Shown here piece by piece: positions 17,883 to 26,864 of a stretch of 64,000 nt of DNA. A program made the translations under genes and the position numbers. How positions within the stretch are numbered: the first letter of the stretch is position 1; every line of letters starts with the position of its first letter. Source of the DNA: SH-MAG3 sp036374995 (GTDB lineage Bacteria; Gemmatimonadota; Gemmatimonadetes; Longimicrobiales; RSA9); NCBI GenBank assembly GCA_036374995.1, contig DASUSS010000108.1, forward strand, positions 124,001 through 188,000, written 5' to 3'. The notes beneath the pieces were generated by a model. It did no database searches, had not been told where the DNA came from, and worked only from the letters and a program-made list of their open reading frames with translations.

Positions 17883-18782
17883 CTACAGGGCGCGGGCGAG
17901 GCGGGCGGCGCCGAGCACGGCATCGACGGTCCGGTCGATGATCGTGCAGCCGGGCAGCTCGCGGCGCAGCGCATCGGCCACGGCGCCGCGCAGCGGTCCG
18001 CTGCGCGCGATCAGTCCACCCATCAACGCGATCTCGGGCGATTCCAGACCGGCGCGGGAGGCGGCAGTCACGGCGAGCAGCACGATCGAGCGAACGGCGT
18101 GCTCGAGGATCGCTGCGGCCGCACGGTCACCCTGACCGGCGCAGCTCAGCACGATCGGCGCGAGCGCCGCGATCTCCGCCTTGCTCGCGGCCGCCGCCCA
18201 CGCGATCAGGTCGTCCGGTGAGTGCATGCGCAGAGTGGTGATCAGCGCGTCGGTCAGCGTCGTGCGGGGCAGCCGGCCGTCGTGCGCACGCGCCACCGTG
18301 CGCAGGCCGGCCATCGCAATGTCGTACGCACTGCCTTCATCGCCCAGGATCCGGCCCCAGCCGCCCACGCGGATCGGCGCCCTGTCCGACGCCCGCGCCC
18401 ACGCGATCGAGCCCGTGCCCGCCACGACCAGTACGCCGGAGCCGTCCGGGAACGCGTCCGCCATCGCCGCCTCCGCGTCCCCCACTACGACGACGCGTTC
18501 GGCGACGTGCTCCAGCGTGAGAGCGACCCGAACCGCCTCCCGCTCCTGCGGACGACCCGCTCCGGCCAGACCGCAGCACAGTGCCGTGGCCATATCGGCG
18601 CCCGCGTCGTGGAGCGCATCGCGCGCCAGCTGCGCGACCACCGTCGCGGCACCCGACGGCTCGCGCGGATCGACCAGGCCCGCCGGCCCCGTGCGGCGCG
18701 CCAGCTCCCGGCCATCGTCGTCGATCACGGCCGCACGCGCATGTGTGCCGCCGCCGTCCACGCCGACGTACAGCCGCCTCAT
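17883..18782 (-). CDS. BadF/BcrA-type ATPase, probable N-acetylglucosamine/N-acetylmuramic acid kinase
   Basis: A 299-residue ASKHA-fold kinase. The phosphate-1 loop GVDGGGTHARAAVIDDDG is at the N-terminus, CGLAGAGRP near 85, the VAGTGSIAWARA phosphate-2 loop near 125, and GGWGRILGDEGSAYDIAMAGL near 145, all typical of the NAGK/MurK group within the BadF family. Members phosphorylate GlcNAc, MurNAc or glucosamine. The ATG overlaps the stop of the upstream symporter (ATGA), and two NagZ-type hydrolases are upstream in the same run, which supports an amino-sugar role. It may replace the phosphorylating PTS used by other bacteria. Substrate choice needs biochemistry. Confidence 0.82.
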   Translation of the reverse strand: MRRLYVGVDGGGTHARAAVIDDDGRELARRTGPAGLVDPREPSGAATVVAQLARDALHDAGADMATALCCGLAGAGRPQEREAVRVALTLEHVAERVVVVGDAEAAMADAFPDGSGVLVVAGTGSIAWARASDRAPIRVGGWGRILGDEGSAYDIAMAGLRTVARAHDGRLPRTTLTDALITTLRMHSPDDLIAWAAAASKAEIAALAPIVLSCAGQGDRAAAAILEHAVRSIVLLAVTAASRAGLESPEIALMGGLIARSGPLRGAVADALRRELPGCTIIDRTVDAVLGAARLARAL

Positions 18783-20245
18783 GCAGCCGCTCGCGAGCCG
18801 CGCAACGCCGCACTCGCGCTGCCGACCGCGACCGTCACGATCGAGCCGATCAGCGCGAACCACAGACCATCCACCAGCCGCGGCATCGCACCGAACTGCT
18901 GCGCTGCCCACACGATCCCCATCACTACGATCGCAGTCGCGATGCCGATCAGCGCATCCGTCTGATCCGCCGACTGCGACAGGATCGCGAGCAGGAAACC
19001 GCCCAGCAGACCGCCGTACGTGAACGACGCGATCTGCAGCGCGATCACCACGATCGGCGTGCCCGGCCGCACGAACTGGAACAGCAACGCGCCGCCGATC
19101 AGGATGACCGCCCACATGATCGTGAATACGCGGCCGGCACGCATCAGCTGGACGTCATTGCCGACCCGGCCGGCGAGCGGTGCATACAGGTCGTGCGTCG
19201 TGGCGGAGGCCAGCGAGTTCAGTGATGAGGAAACCGTCGACATCATCGCCGCCAGGATGCCCGCCACGATGAGCCCGGACAGACCGGGCGGCAGACCCTC
19301 CACGATGAAGCGCGGGAAGATCTCGTCCGGTACGTCGAACGCGCGGCCGCCGTAGTACGCGAACAACCCGATCCCCACCATCAGGAACAGTGTGAACTGG
19401 ACGAGCACGACGACGCCGCTGCCGATCAGCGCCTTGCGCGCGCTCCGCAGTGACGACGACGCGAGCAGCCGCTGTACGATCAGGTGATCCACGCCGTGCG
19501 ACGCCATCGACAGGAACGCACCGCCGATCAGGCCCGTGAACAGCCACCGCGCACTGCCGAAGCCGCCCTCCAGGTGGACGACGCCCAGCTTGTCCGCAGC
19601 ACGCGCCGTCGCCACGATGCCGGCCCAGCCGCCCGGCACGAGCCGCACCAGCACATACAGGGCGATCAGTCCGCCGAAGATGTACAGCCCCATCTGCACG
19701 ACGTCGATCCAGATCACGGCGCGCAGACCGCCATAATACGTGTAGATGACCGTGACCAGCCCCGCTATGACAATGCTCTGCCAGTAGGGCAGCCCGGTGA
19801 TCAGCGCGATCGGGATCGCCGCCGCGAACACGCGCACGCTGTCCGCGAATGCCCGCGTCACCATGAATATGATCGACGTGAAGCGCCGGGTCGCGAGCCC
19901 GAACCTCAGTTCCAGCAGCTGATACGCCGTGACCATCTCGCCGCTGAAGTACCGCGGCAGCAGCACCCATGCGATCAGGACGCGGCCGATCAGGTACCCG
20001 CCCGCGAGCTGGAGGAACCAGAAGTCGGTCGTGTACGCAGTCGCGGGGACACTGATGAACGTGAGCGCGCTCGTTTCGGTAGCCACGACGGAGAAGCAGA
20101 TCGCCCACCAGGGCAGGGCGCGGCCGGCGAGGAAGTAGTCGCGCGCGTCGCGCTGTCGCCCGCCGAGCCATGTGCCGAGCGCGGTGACGCCGACGATGTA
20201 GGCGACGAGCACGATAATGTCGAGGCCGGTGAAGGCACTGTGCAC
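18779..20245 (-). CDS. Sodium:solute symporter (SSS family), downstream copy
   Basis: An inner-membrane cotransporter of 488 residues with about thirteen hydrophobic helices. The N-terminal YFLAGRALPWWAICFSVVATETSALTFISVPATAY segment carries the GR-LPWW and S-A-TF pattern of SSS transporters, and ALASATTHDLY-type residues (SSLNSLASATTHDLY) mark the sodium-site helix. The start is GTG. It sits three bases after another SSS gene and overlaps the sugar-kinase start, so a cell-wall sugar or muropeptide fragment is the likely cargo. That substrate is inferred only from context. Confidence 0.88.
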   Translation of the reverse strand: MHSAFTGLDIIVLVAYIVGVTALGTWLGGRQRDARDYFLAGRALPWWAICFSVVATETSALTFISVPATAYTTDFWFLQLAGGYLIGRVLIAWVLLPRYFSGEMVTAYQLLELRFGLATRRFTSIIFMVTRAFADSVRVFAAAIPIALITGLPYWQSIVIAGLVTVIYTYYGGLRAVIWIDVVQMGLYIFGGLIALYVLVRLVPGGWAGIVATARAADKLGVVHLEGGFGSARWLFTGLIGGAFLSMASHGVDHLIVQRLLASSSLRSARKALIGSGVVVLVQFTLFLMVGIGLFAYYGGRAFDVPDEIFPRFIVEGLPPGLSGLIVAGILAAMMSTVSSSLNSLASATTHDLYAPLAGRVGNDVQLMRAGRVFTIMWAVILIGGALLFQFVRPGTPIVVIALQIASFTYGGLLGGFLLAILSQSADQTDALIGIATAIVVMGIVWAAQQFGAMPRLVDGLWFALIGSIVTVAVGSASAALRGSRAAA

Positions 20246-20248
20246 GAT

Positions 20249-22006
20249 TCAGCGCTCCTCGCTCCGGTCCGCATCGCTGCTGAGATTGCGCGAGATGATC
20301 GCGAAGGCAGCGATGGCAACCGCGAAATACGGCAGTGACGAGATCCGCGGGCCGAAGATGAGACGGCCGAGGCCGAACAGCGAGGCGTACACGCTGACGA
20401 CGCCGGCGATCCAGTTCATCCAGCTGAGCGCGCCGCCGGCCACGCGGTCGCTGCCGTACCCGAGGCGGGTTGCAACGGCCCTCCAGCCGGGTCCGCCGGG
20501 CCGGACGCGGCGATAGAAGGCATCGAGCGTTTCCGCCGGAGTCGGCGGGGTCAGGTAGGTGACTGCGATCCATGCGACGGTCGTGACGGCCGTGGTGACG
20601 AGCATGAGGTGCACCCCGCCCATGACGGTCGTGGGGTCGAAGATGCCGCCCAGCGTCAGTATCGCGAACGTGAGCAGTGCGGTGGCCATCGCGCTGATCT
20701 CGCTCCACGCGCTGATGCGCCACCAGTACCAGCGCAGGATGTAGACGAGGCCGGTGCCTGCACCGATGGCGATGATGATGCGCCAGGCGCCCTCGATCGA
20801 GCCGGCGCGGTAGAGCCACCAGGTGACGATGCCCGAGAGCAGGAAGATGACGGCAGTGGCGAAGCGCGAGGTGCGCACGACCTGCCGCTCCGTCGCGCCG
20901 GGGGCGAGGAATCGCAGGTAGATGTCGTTGACGAGGTACGATGCACCCCAGTTCAGCTGCGTCGCGATCGTCGACATGTAGGCGGCGGCAAACGCGGCGA
21001 CGAGCAGTCCGGTCAGCCCGACCGGAAGCAGGTCGACCACGGTGCGCAGATAGGCCGTTGCGGCATCCGGCTCGCCGGGATAGAGGATGACCGCGGCGAG
21101 TGCCGTGAGGATCCAGGGCCACGGCCGGATCGCGTAGTGCGCGATGTTGAACCAGAGCGTGGCCAGCATGCCGTCGCGCTCGGTCCGCGAGCTGAAGATC
21201 CGCTGCGCGACATAGCCGCCGCCGCCCGGCTCCGAGCCCGGATACGATGTCGCCCACCACTGCACGGACAGGTAGGCGAGGAACGCCGTGAGCGGCATCC
21301 ATTCCGCGCCCGCGGCGGGCAGGAACGACAGCGCGGCCTCCGCCGAGCCGTACTGCTCGGGCAGTCGGGCGATCAGCGCATCGAGTCCGCCCACCGCACC
21401 GACCGCATAGATCGCGAGCGCAATCGAGCCGGCCATGGCGATCACGAACTGCACCATGTCCGTGACGACCACACCCCAGAGCCCGGCCAGCGTCGAGTAC
21501 GACATCGTGATCACGAACATGAACAGGAACGCGACGATCGGGTCGATGCCGAGAATGACGTCCAGGATCTTGATCATCGCGAGGTTCACCCATCCCATGA
21601 TGATCAGGTTGATGGGGAGTGCCATGTAGAGGGCGCGGAACGCGCGCAGAACCGCGGCCGGCCGGCCGCTGTAGCGGATCTCCGTGAACTCGACATCCGT
21701 GAGCACTTCGGCACGGCGCCACAGCCGGGCGTAGAAGAAGACGGTGAGCATCCCGCTCATCACCATGTTCCACCAGAGCCAGTTGCCGGCGACACCGTTC
21801 TCGGCGACCATGCCGGCGACGGCGAGTGGCGTATCGGCGGCGAAGGTGGTGGCGACCATCGAGGTACCTGCGAGCCACCATGGCAGGGAACGGCCGGACA
21901 CGAAGAACTCCGATGCACTCCTGCCTGCGCGGCGCGTGTAGGCGAGTCCTATTGCGGCGGATACCACGAAGTACGCGGCGACGATCAGCCAGTCGAGCGT
22001 CTGCAT
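20249..22006 (-). CDS. Sodium:solute symporter (SSS family), upstream copy
   Basis: A 585-residue inner-membrane cotransporter, longer than its neighbour. It shows SGRSLPWWLAGTSMVATTFAADTPLAVAG near residue 40, a WWATSYPGSEPGGGGYVAQRIFSSR loop near 260 and STIATQLNWGASYLVNDIY near 345, a pattern seen in one SSS subgroup. It lacks close identity to the downstream copy, so the pair is not a recent duplication. The gene starts 42 bases before the GH3-serine hydrolase stop in transcription order. Two different symporters behind cell-wall hydrolases suggests two cargoes, for example GlcNAc and a MurNAc or anhydro derivative. This is inference. Confidence 0.88.
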   Translation of the reverse strand: MQTLDWLIVAAYFVVSAAIGLAYTRRAGRSASEFFVSGRSLPWWLAGTSMVATTFAADTPLAVAGMVAENGVAGNWLWWNMVMSGMLTVFFYARLWRRAEVLTDVEFTEIRYSGRPAAVLRAFRALYMALPINLIIMGWVNLAMIKILDVILGIDPIVAFLFMFVITMSYSTLAGLWGVVVTDMVQFVIAMAGSIALAIYAVGAVGGLDALIARLPEQYGSAEAALSFLPAAGAEWMPLTAFLAYLSVQWWATSYPGSEPGGGGYVAQRIFSSRTERDGMLATLWFNIAHYAIRPWPWILTALAAVILYPGEPDAATAYLRTVVDLLPVGLTGLLVAAFAAAYMSTIATQLNWGASYLVNDIYLRFLAPGATERQVVRTSRFATAVIFLLSGIVTWWLYRAGSIEGAWRIIIAIGAGTGLVYILRWYWWRISAWSEISAMATALLTFAILTLGGIFDPTTVMGGVHLMLVTTAVTTVAWIAVTYLTPPTPAETLDAFYRRVRPGGPGWRAVATRLGYGSDRVAGGALSWMNWIAGVVSVYASLFGLGRLIFGPRISSLPYFAVAIAAFAIISRNLSSDADRSEER

Positions 22007-22048
22007 CCGGTCTCCGATGCGAAGAGGTTGAACTGTGTCTGCGTTGTG

Positions 22049-25000
22049 CTACGGATCGATGGTGTCCGTGCGCGCCGTGACTGCCATGTCCAGAATGGCG
22101 CGCTGCACGGCATCGGCCAGGTCGCGTCGCAGCGGGATGTGCCGCTGGTTGTCCCGCGTGGGATTGACGCGATTGAGCAGCAGTACGACGAACACGTCGC
22201 GTTCGGGATCGATCCAGATGCTCGGCCCGGTGAATCCCGTGTGTCCGTAGGACGAAGCCGTGAACAGACTGCCGGCCGAACTACCCGCCGTCGGCGTATC
22301 CCATCCCAGCGCACGGCTGCTCTGCCCGCCCTGACGGCGCGTGAACTCGGTGATCGTCGCCGGATCGATGTAGCGCCGGCCGCCGTAGAATCCGCCGTTG
22401 AGCATCATCTGCGCAAATACGGCGAGATCGCGTGCGGACGAGAAGAGGCCGGCGTGGCCGGCCACGCCACCGAGCGCGAACGCATTCTCGTCGTGCACCT
22501 GTCCGCGGATGTGGCGCATGCGGTAGACCGAGTCGATCTCCGTGGGCGCGATGCGCATGATGAGCGGGTCCGGCGAGCTGCGCGGCTGCTCGGCATCGCC
22601 GTCCAGCTCCATGGTGCCGTACGGCCACTCGAGCGGATTGAAGCCGGTATCGCGCATGCCGAGCGGCTCGAACACCCGCTCGCGCAGCAGCTCGTCGAGC
22701 GTCTCGCCGCTGACCTGCTCGATGATCAGGCCGAGCATGATGATGCCGAAGTCGCTGTAGAGCGTGCGGGTGCCGGGCTCGAACTCGAGCGACATCGCGG
22801 CGATGCGGCGCCGGTAATCGCTGCGGCCGCGCAGCTCGCGCCACAGCGGGCCGTACGCGGCGAGGCCGGAGTTGTGGAGCAGCAGATTGCGCAGCGTCAC
22901 GCGCTCCTTCGCGGGCGAGCCGTTCCACTCCGGGATGTGCTGCTTCACGGGATCATCGAGCGAGAGCAGTCCCTCGTCGACGAGCATCATGAGCGCGGTG
23001 GTAGTGGCGATGACCTTCGTGAGGGACGCGAGATCGTAGAGCGAGGAGTCGGTCGCAGCGGGGAAGCCGCGGCGGCGGTCGAGGTCGCCGTAGGCGCGCA
23101 GCAGCACGAGCCGCCCGCGACGCCCGATCGCGACAGCCGCACCGGGGGATGCACCCTTGACGATGGCCGCCTCGATGATGCTGTCGACGGTCGGGATCAG
23201 CAGCGAGTCCATCCCGACGTCCTGAGGCCGCGCGAACTCGAGCGTGCCGCGCAGGACATCCCGCCGGATACCGAAGCCGACGCCGTTCGACGGGAGTGTG
23301 ATCGGCAGCCGCCCGTGCACGGACGCGCGGCCGGCGATCGCACGCGCGGCCGCCCGCTGCGCCAGCTCTCCGCGCGGCTGCCAGGCGAGCAGGTAGGTCG
23401 ACGAGCCGGCCAGCGACGCGGGGCCGTACGGGTCGCCGAACGCCACCACCACGGTCCGGCGGGCCACCGAATCGATCCGCGCAGCCAGGTGCCGGGCAGC
23501 GTCCGGCACCGTCAGGTGACCCTGTCCGGAGATCGGCATGAGGAACGTCGCGAACACGACCGCGTCGGCGCGCGCCGCGGCGGCGACGACGCTGTCGTGC
23601 ACGGCCTCCATCGTGTTCTCGTCGACGCGCGCGAACGTGACGGCGCGGCCATAGATGCGGCGCAGCTCGTCGGCCAGCGCGCTGCCGGCGCGGATATCGC
23701 CCGACGCCGAGAACGCCACGACGGCCAGGCTGCGGATGCGGCGCGGATCCAGCGGAATGATGTTGCCGGAGTCGCGCGCGAGCGTGATCGAGCGAGCGGC
23801 AATGTCGGCGGCCACGGTCTCGTGCTCGGGCGCACCGACGATGCGCGGTACGGAATCGAGCGCCACGGCACGCTCGCGGTGCAGCCCCAGCCGCGCCTTC
23901 GCGCGCAGGATCCGGGCAACGGAGCTGTCGACGCGCGTGTAGTGGATCCGGCCGGAGCGGACGGCGGTGACGAGTGCGCGGTGGGCCTGAACGGGATCGG
24001 GCGGCGAGAGCACCACGTCCGTGCCGGCCTCGACCGCGCGCACGGCGATCTCGCCCGGTGAGTAGCCCGGCACGTCGCGCAGGGCACCCATGGTCATCGC
24101 ATCCGTGATGACGATCCCATCGAACCCGAGCCGCCGGCGCAGCAGCTCGTTGCCGATCTGCGGCGCGAGCGTCGCGGGCGTGATGGCGCCGCCGGTGAGC
24201 GACGGTACCGCGATGTGACCGAGCATGATACTGGACACACCGGCCGCGATCGCTCTGCGGAACGGCCGCAGCTCCCGCTTCTCGAGAGTCTGGAGCGTCG
24301 CATCGATCACGGGCAGCTCGACGTGCGAGTCCACGTGCGTGTCGCCGTGACCCGGAAAATGCTTCGCCGTGGTGAGCACGCCGCCCGCCGTGGCGCCGCG
24401 GATGAACGCGGCCGCGTACTCGCCGACCAGGGCGGGATCGCTGCCGTAGCTGCGGATGTTGACGATGGGGTTGTCCGGTGCCGTGTTGATGTCGACCACG
24501 GGCGCGAACACCCAGTGGATGCCGACCGCCCGCGCCTCGCGCGCCGTGATCCGTCCCGCCAGCTCGGCGGCCAGCGGGTCACCGGTCGCCGCGATCCCCA
24601 TGTTGAAGGGAAACGCCGTGCCGCCATCGCCCTCGATGCCGTACGGCAGGTATGTCGGTCGCCATAGGCGCATACCCGCGCCCCACTCCAGATCGGCGCC
24701 GAAGACGAGCGGGACGCGCGCGCGTGACTGCAGCTCGTTCAGCTTCATCGCCACATCGAGCGGCGAGCCGATGCCGACCACGAATCCGCCGACGCGCGCC
24801 TCATCGACCAGCCGCTGCGTCTCCTTCATTGCCGGGCCGCGGTAGTTCTCGAAGCTGCCCGGCAGACGCAGCATCAGCATCTGGCCGACGCGCTCCTCGA
24901 GCGACATGCCGGTCAGTGTGTTGTAGACCCACGTCTCGTCGGGGAGATCGAGCGGTGCGGGCGGGAGCGGCACGGGCGGCGGTACCGGCGCGCGGGCGCA

Positions 25001-25057
25001 CGCCGCCACGACGATCGCCGCCGCGGCGAGCCGCATGACACGCGCGGGCCGCCGCAT
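22049..25057 (-). CDS. NagZ-like GH3 glucosaminidase fused to a beta-lactamase-like serine hydrolase
   Basis: A 1002-residue exported two-enzyme fusion. Residue 20 is a cysteine in VVAAC, so a lipoprotein is likely. The GH3 part (about 40-420) holds the NagZ signature KHFPGHGDTHVDSH (from 232) with its His-Asp pair and the nucleophile Asp in VITDAMTMG (about 319). The C-terminal part (about 615-1000) has S-L-T-K at 678-681, Y-S-D at 767-769 and H-T-G at 939-941, the three motifs of AmpC/AmiE-type serine hydrolases. In Bacillus subtilis the matching enzymes, NagZ and the amidase AmiE, are separate neighbouring proteins. Start choice is uncertain between GTG 25066, ATG 25057 and ATG 25036. Confidence 0.88.
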   Translation of the reverse strand: MRRPARVMRLAAAAIVVAACARAPVPPPVPLPPAPLDLPDETWVYNTLTGMSLEERVGQMLMLRLPGSFENYRGPAMKETQRLVDEARVGGFVVGIGSPLDVAMKLNELQSRARVPLVFGADLEWGAGMRLWRPTYLPYGIEGDGGTAFPFNMGIAATGDPLAAELAGRITAREARAVGIHWVFAPVVDINTAPDNPIVNIRSYGSDPALVGEYAAAFIRGATAGGVLTTAKHFPGHGDTHVDSHVELPVIDATLQTLEKRELRPFRRAIAAGVSSIMLGHIAVPSLTGGAITPATLAPQIGNELLRRRLGFDGIVITDAMTMGALRDVPGYSPGEIAVRAVEAGTDVVLSPPDPVQAHRALVTAVRSGRIHYTRVDSSVARILRAKARLGLHRERAVALDSVPRIVGAPEHETVAADIAARSITLARDSGNIIPLDPRRIRSLAVVAFSASGDIRAGSALADELRRIYGRAVTFARVDENTMEAVHDSVVAAAARADAVVFATFLMPISGQGHLTVPDAARHLAARIDSVARRTVVVAFGDPYGPASLAGSSTYLLAWQPRGELAQRAAARAIAGRASVHGRLPITLPSNGVGFGIRRDVLRGTLEFARPQDVGMDSLLIPTVDSIIEAAIVKGASPGAAVAIGRRGRLVLLRAYGDLDRRRGFPAATDSSLYDLASLTKVIATTTALMMLVDEGLLSLDDPVKQHIPEWNGSPAKERVTLRNLLLHNSGLAAYGPLWRELRGRSDYRRRIAAMSLEFEPGTRTLYSDFGIIMLGLIIEQVSGETLDELLRERVFEPLGMRDTGFNPLEWPYGTMELDGDAEQPRSSPDPLIMRIAPTEIDSVYRMRHIRGQVHDENAFALGGVAGHAGLFSSARDLAVFAQMMLNGGFYGGRRYIDPATITEFTRRQGGQSSRALGWDTPTAGSSAGSLFTASSYGHTGFTGPSIWIDPERDVFVVLLLNRVNPTRDNQRHIPLRRDLADAVQRAILDMAVTARTDTIDP

Positions 25058-25062
25058 CCTCG

Positions 25063-26847
25063 TCACTGCGCGCTCACCGCGCCGATCTGCACTCCTTCGC
25101 CCACCTGATGGTACGGAGGAATCGGGATCGGCAGGCGTCCCTGGACGGGGGCGCGGCCGAGCAGCGCACGGGCGGCTGCGGTCTGCGCAGGTTCCCAGGG
25201 CGCCCACGCCAGCACGTACGTGCCGATCGCGGGGAACTGCTGGAGCACGTACGGATTGCCGAACGCGGTGATGATGACGGGCCGCCGCGCCGCCATCGCG
25301 GCCACCGCCTCGGCGACGTGCGGAGCAATACCGATGCCCTCCTTGCCCGCGACGACGCGGATGAACGGCGAGAACAGCACGACGTCGGCGCTGTCCGCAC
25401 GCGCGGAGATCGAGGCCAGCCGCGTGGCGTCGACGGCACCCGAGATCGCGACGGTGCTCAGCTCACTCACGCCCGTCGCGAGCTCGCGCTGGAACGCACG
25501 GCCGGCGACGGGATCGAAGTCGTCCGTGTAGATGATGCTGAGCACGCGCTGCGCCCGGAGCGGCAGCAGGCCGTTCTGATTGCGGACGACCGTGATCGAA
25601 CGCTGCGCCGCTTCCGCCGCGATCCGCTGATGCTCGGGCGCGCCGACGATCCGGGGGATGCGCTCGATGTCGACGCGCGCGTTCTCGTGCAGGCCGAGCT
25701 GCTGCTTCGCCCGCAGCACGCGCAGTGCGGACTGCTCGATGCGCGATTCGGTGAGCTCGCCGCGCTGTACGGCATCGACCACGGCATCGATCACGACGGG
25801 CACATCGTCCGGCATCATCTGAAGCAGCACATCGGCCCCGGCCGTCAGCGCCATGACCGCCGACTGGCCGCTGCCCCAGCCCTCCACGATCGCGCCCATG
25901 TCGAGGGCATCGGTGAAGACGATGCCGTCGAAGCCGAGCTCGTCGCGCAGCAGACCGGAGAGCAGCCGCGGGTTCAACGTTGCCGGGACGGAGTCGCCGG
26001 TCAGGGCCGGGAACGCGATGTGTGCGCTCATCACGGCCGCGACGCCTGCCGCGAATGCGGCGCGGTACGGCGGCAGCTCGACCCGATCGACCCGCGTCTT
26101 GTCGACGGTGATCAGCGGCAGGTGGACGTGCGAGTCGGTCCCGGTGTCGCCGTGTCCCGGGAAGTGCTTCGCAGTCGCGAGCATCCCGTGCTCCTGGATA
26201 CCGCGGATGTGCGCGGCCGCCATGCGGGAGACCAGGGCCGGATCCGCGCCGTAGCTGCGCGTGTTGATGATCGGGTTGGCCGGGTTGTTGTTCACATCGA
26301 CGACCGGCGCGAACGTGACGTGGACGCCCGCCGCGCGCCCCTCCAGCGCCGTGATGCGGCCGAGCTCCCACGCAAACCGCTCCTCGCCCGTCGCGCCGAG
26401 CCCCATGAGTGGCGGGAACCGGGTTCCTCCCCCATTCTCAAGGCCGTAGGGCAGGATCGTCCCGGCATTGAGAACCTGACCCGGGCCGTGCTCCATGTCG
26501 GCCGTCACGAGGAGCGGCACGGCGGCCATCTCCTGGAGCATGTTCAGCTTGACCGCCATCTCGAGCGGCGGGCCGACCGTGACGATGACGCCGCCGACGC
26601 CGAGCTCGCGCACCCAGGTGCTCATGCGGTCGTACGCGCCGGCACCGACCGGGACGTACTCTCCGCCGATGCGCGGCATGAGGAGCTGGGCCACCTTCTG
26701 GCGCAGCGTCATCCCGCGAAGCGTGCTCGCCGCCCAGTCGGCCGGCCGGGGCGGCTCGACCGGCGTCACGCGGGCCGGGGGTGCACAGGCCGCAATCGCG
26801 AGAACGCAGGCGAGAGCGAGGGAACCACGTGTATCGTCAAACCACAT
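25063..26847 (-). CDS. nagZ: GH3 beta-N-acetylhexosaminidase, NagZ-like lipoprotein
   Basis: A 594-residue exported glycosidase that would remove terminal GlcNAc from muropeptides. It has a lipoprotein signal ending IAAC (Cys 21), the NagZ motif KHFPGHGDTGTDSH from about residue 227 with the catalytic His and Asp, and the nucleophile Asp in VFTDALDMG near 313. A C-terminal GH3-C-like domain follows. The ATG at 26847 has a GAGG seven bases before it. It is the first gene of a five-gene minus-strand run and ends on the start region of the GH3-serine hydrolase fusion. Its start is only 17 bases from that of the divergent namZ gene. Confidence 0.9.
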   Translation of the reverse strand: MWFDDTRGSLALACVLAIAACAPPARVTPVEPPRPADWAASTLRGMTLRQKVAQLLMPRIGGEYVPVGAGAYDRMSTWVRELGVGGVIVTVGPPLEMAVKLNMLQEMAAVPLLVTADMEHGPGQVLNAGTILPYGLENGGGTRFPPLMGLGATGEERFAWELGRITALEGRAAGVHVTFAPVVDVNNNPANPIINTRSYGADPALVSRMAAAHIRGIQEHGMLATAKHFPGHGDTGTDSHVHLPLITVDKTRVDRVELPPYRAAFAAGVAAVMSAHIAFPALTGDSVPATLNPRLLSGLLRDELGFDGIVFTDALDMGAIVEGWGSGQSAVMALTAGADVLLQMMPDDVPVVIDAVVDAVQRGELTESRIEQSALRVLRAKQQLGLHENARVDIERIPRIVGAPEHQRIAAEAAQRSITVVRNQNGLLPLRAQRVLSIIYTDDFDPVAGRAFQRELATGVSELSTVAISGAVDATRLASISARADSADVVLFSPFIRVVAGKEGIGIAPHVAEAVAAMAARRPVIITAFGNPYVLQQFPAIGTYVLAWAPWEPAQTAAARALLGRAPVQGRLPIPIPPYHQVGEGVQIGAVSAQ

Positions 26848-26864
26848 TCCAGGACCTCGGCGCA

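Noticed and set aside
20609..24061. An 1150-residue plus-strand frame opposite the symporter and GH3 genes
   Set aside because: Composition is that of a codon-shadow (Arg, Asp, Gly, Ala) and it spans two clear minus-strand genes.
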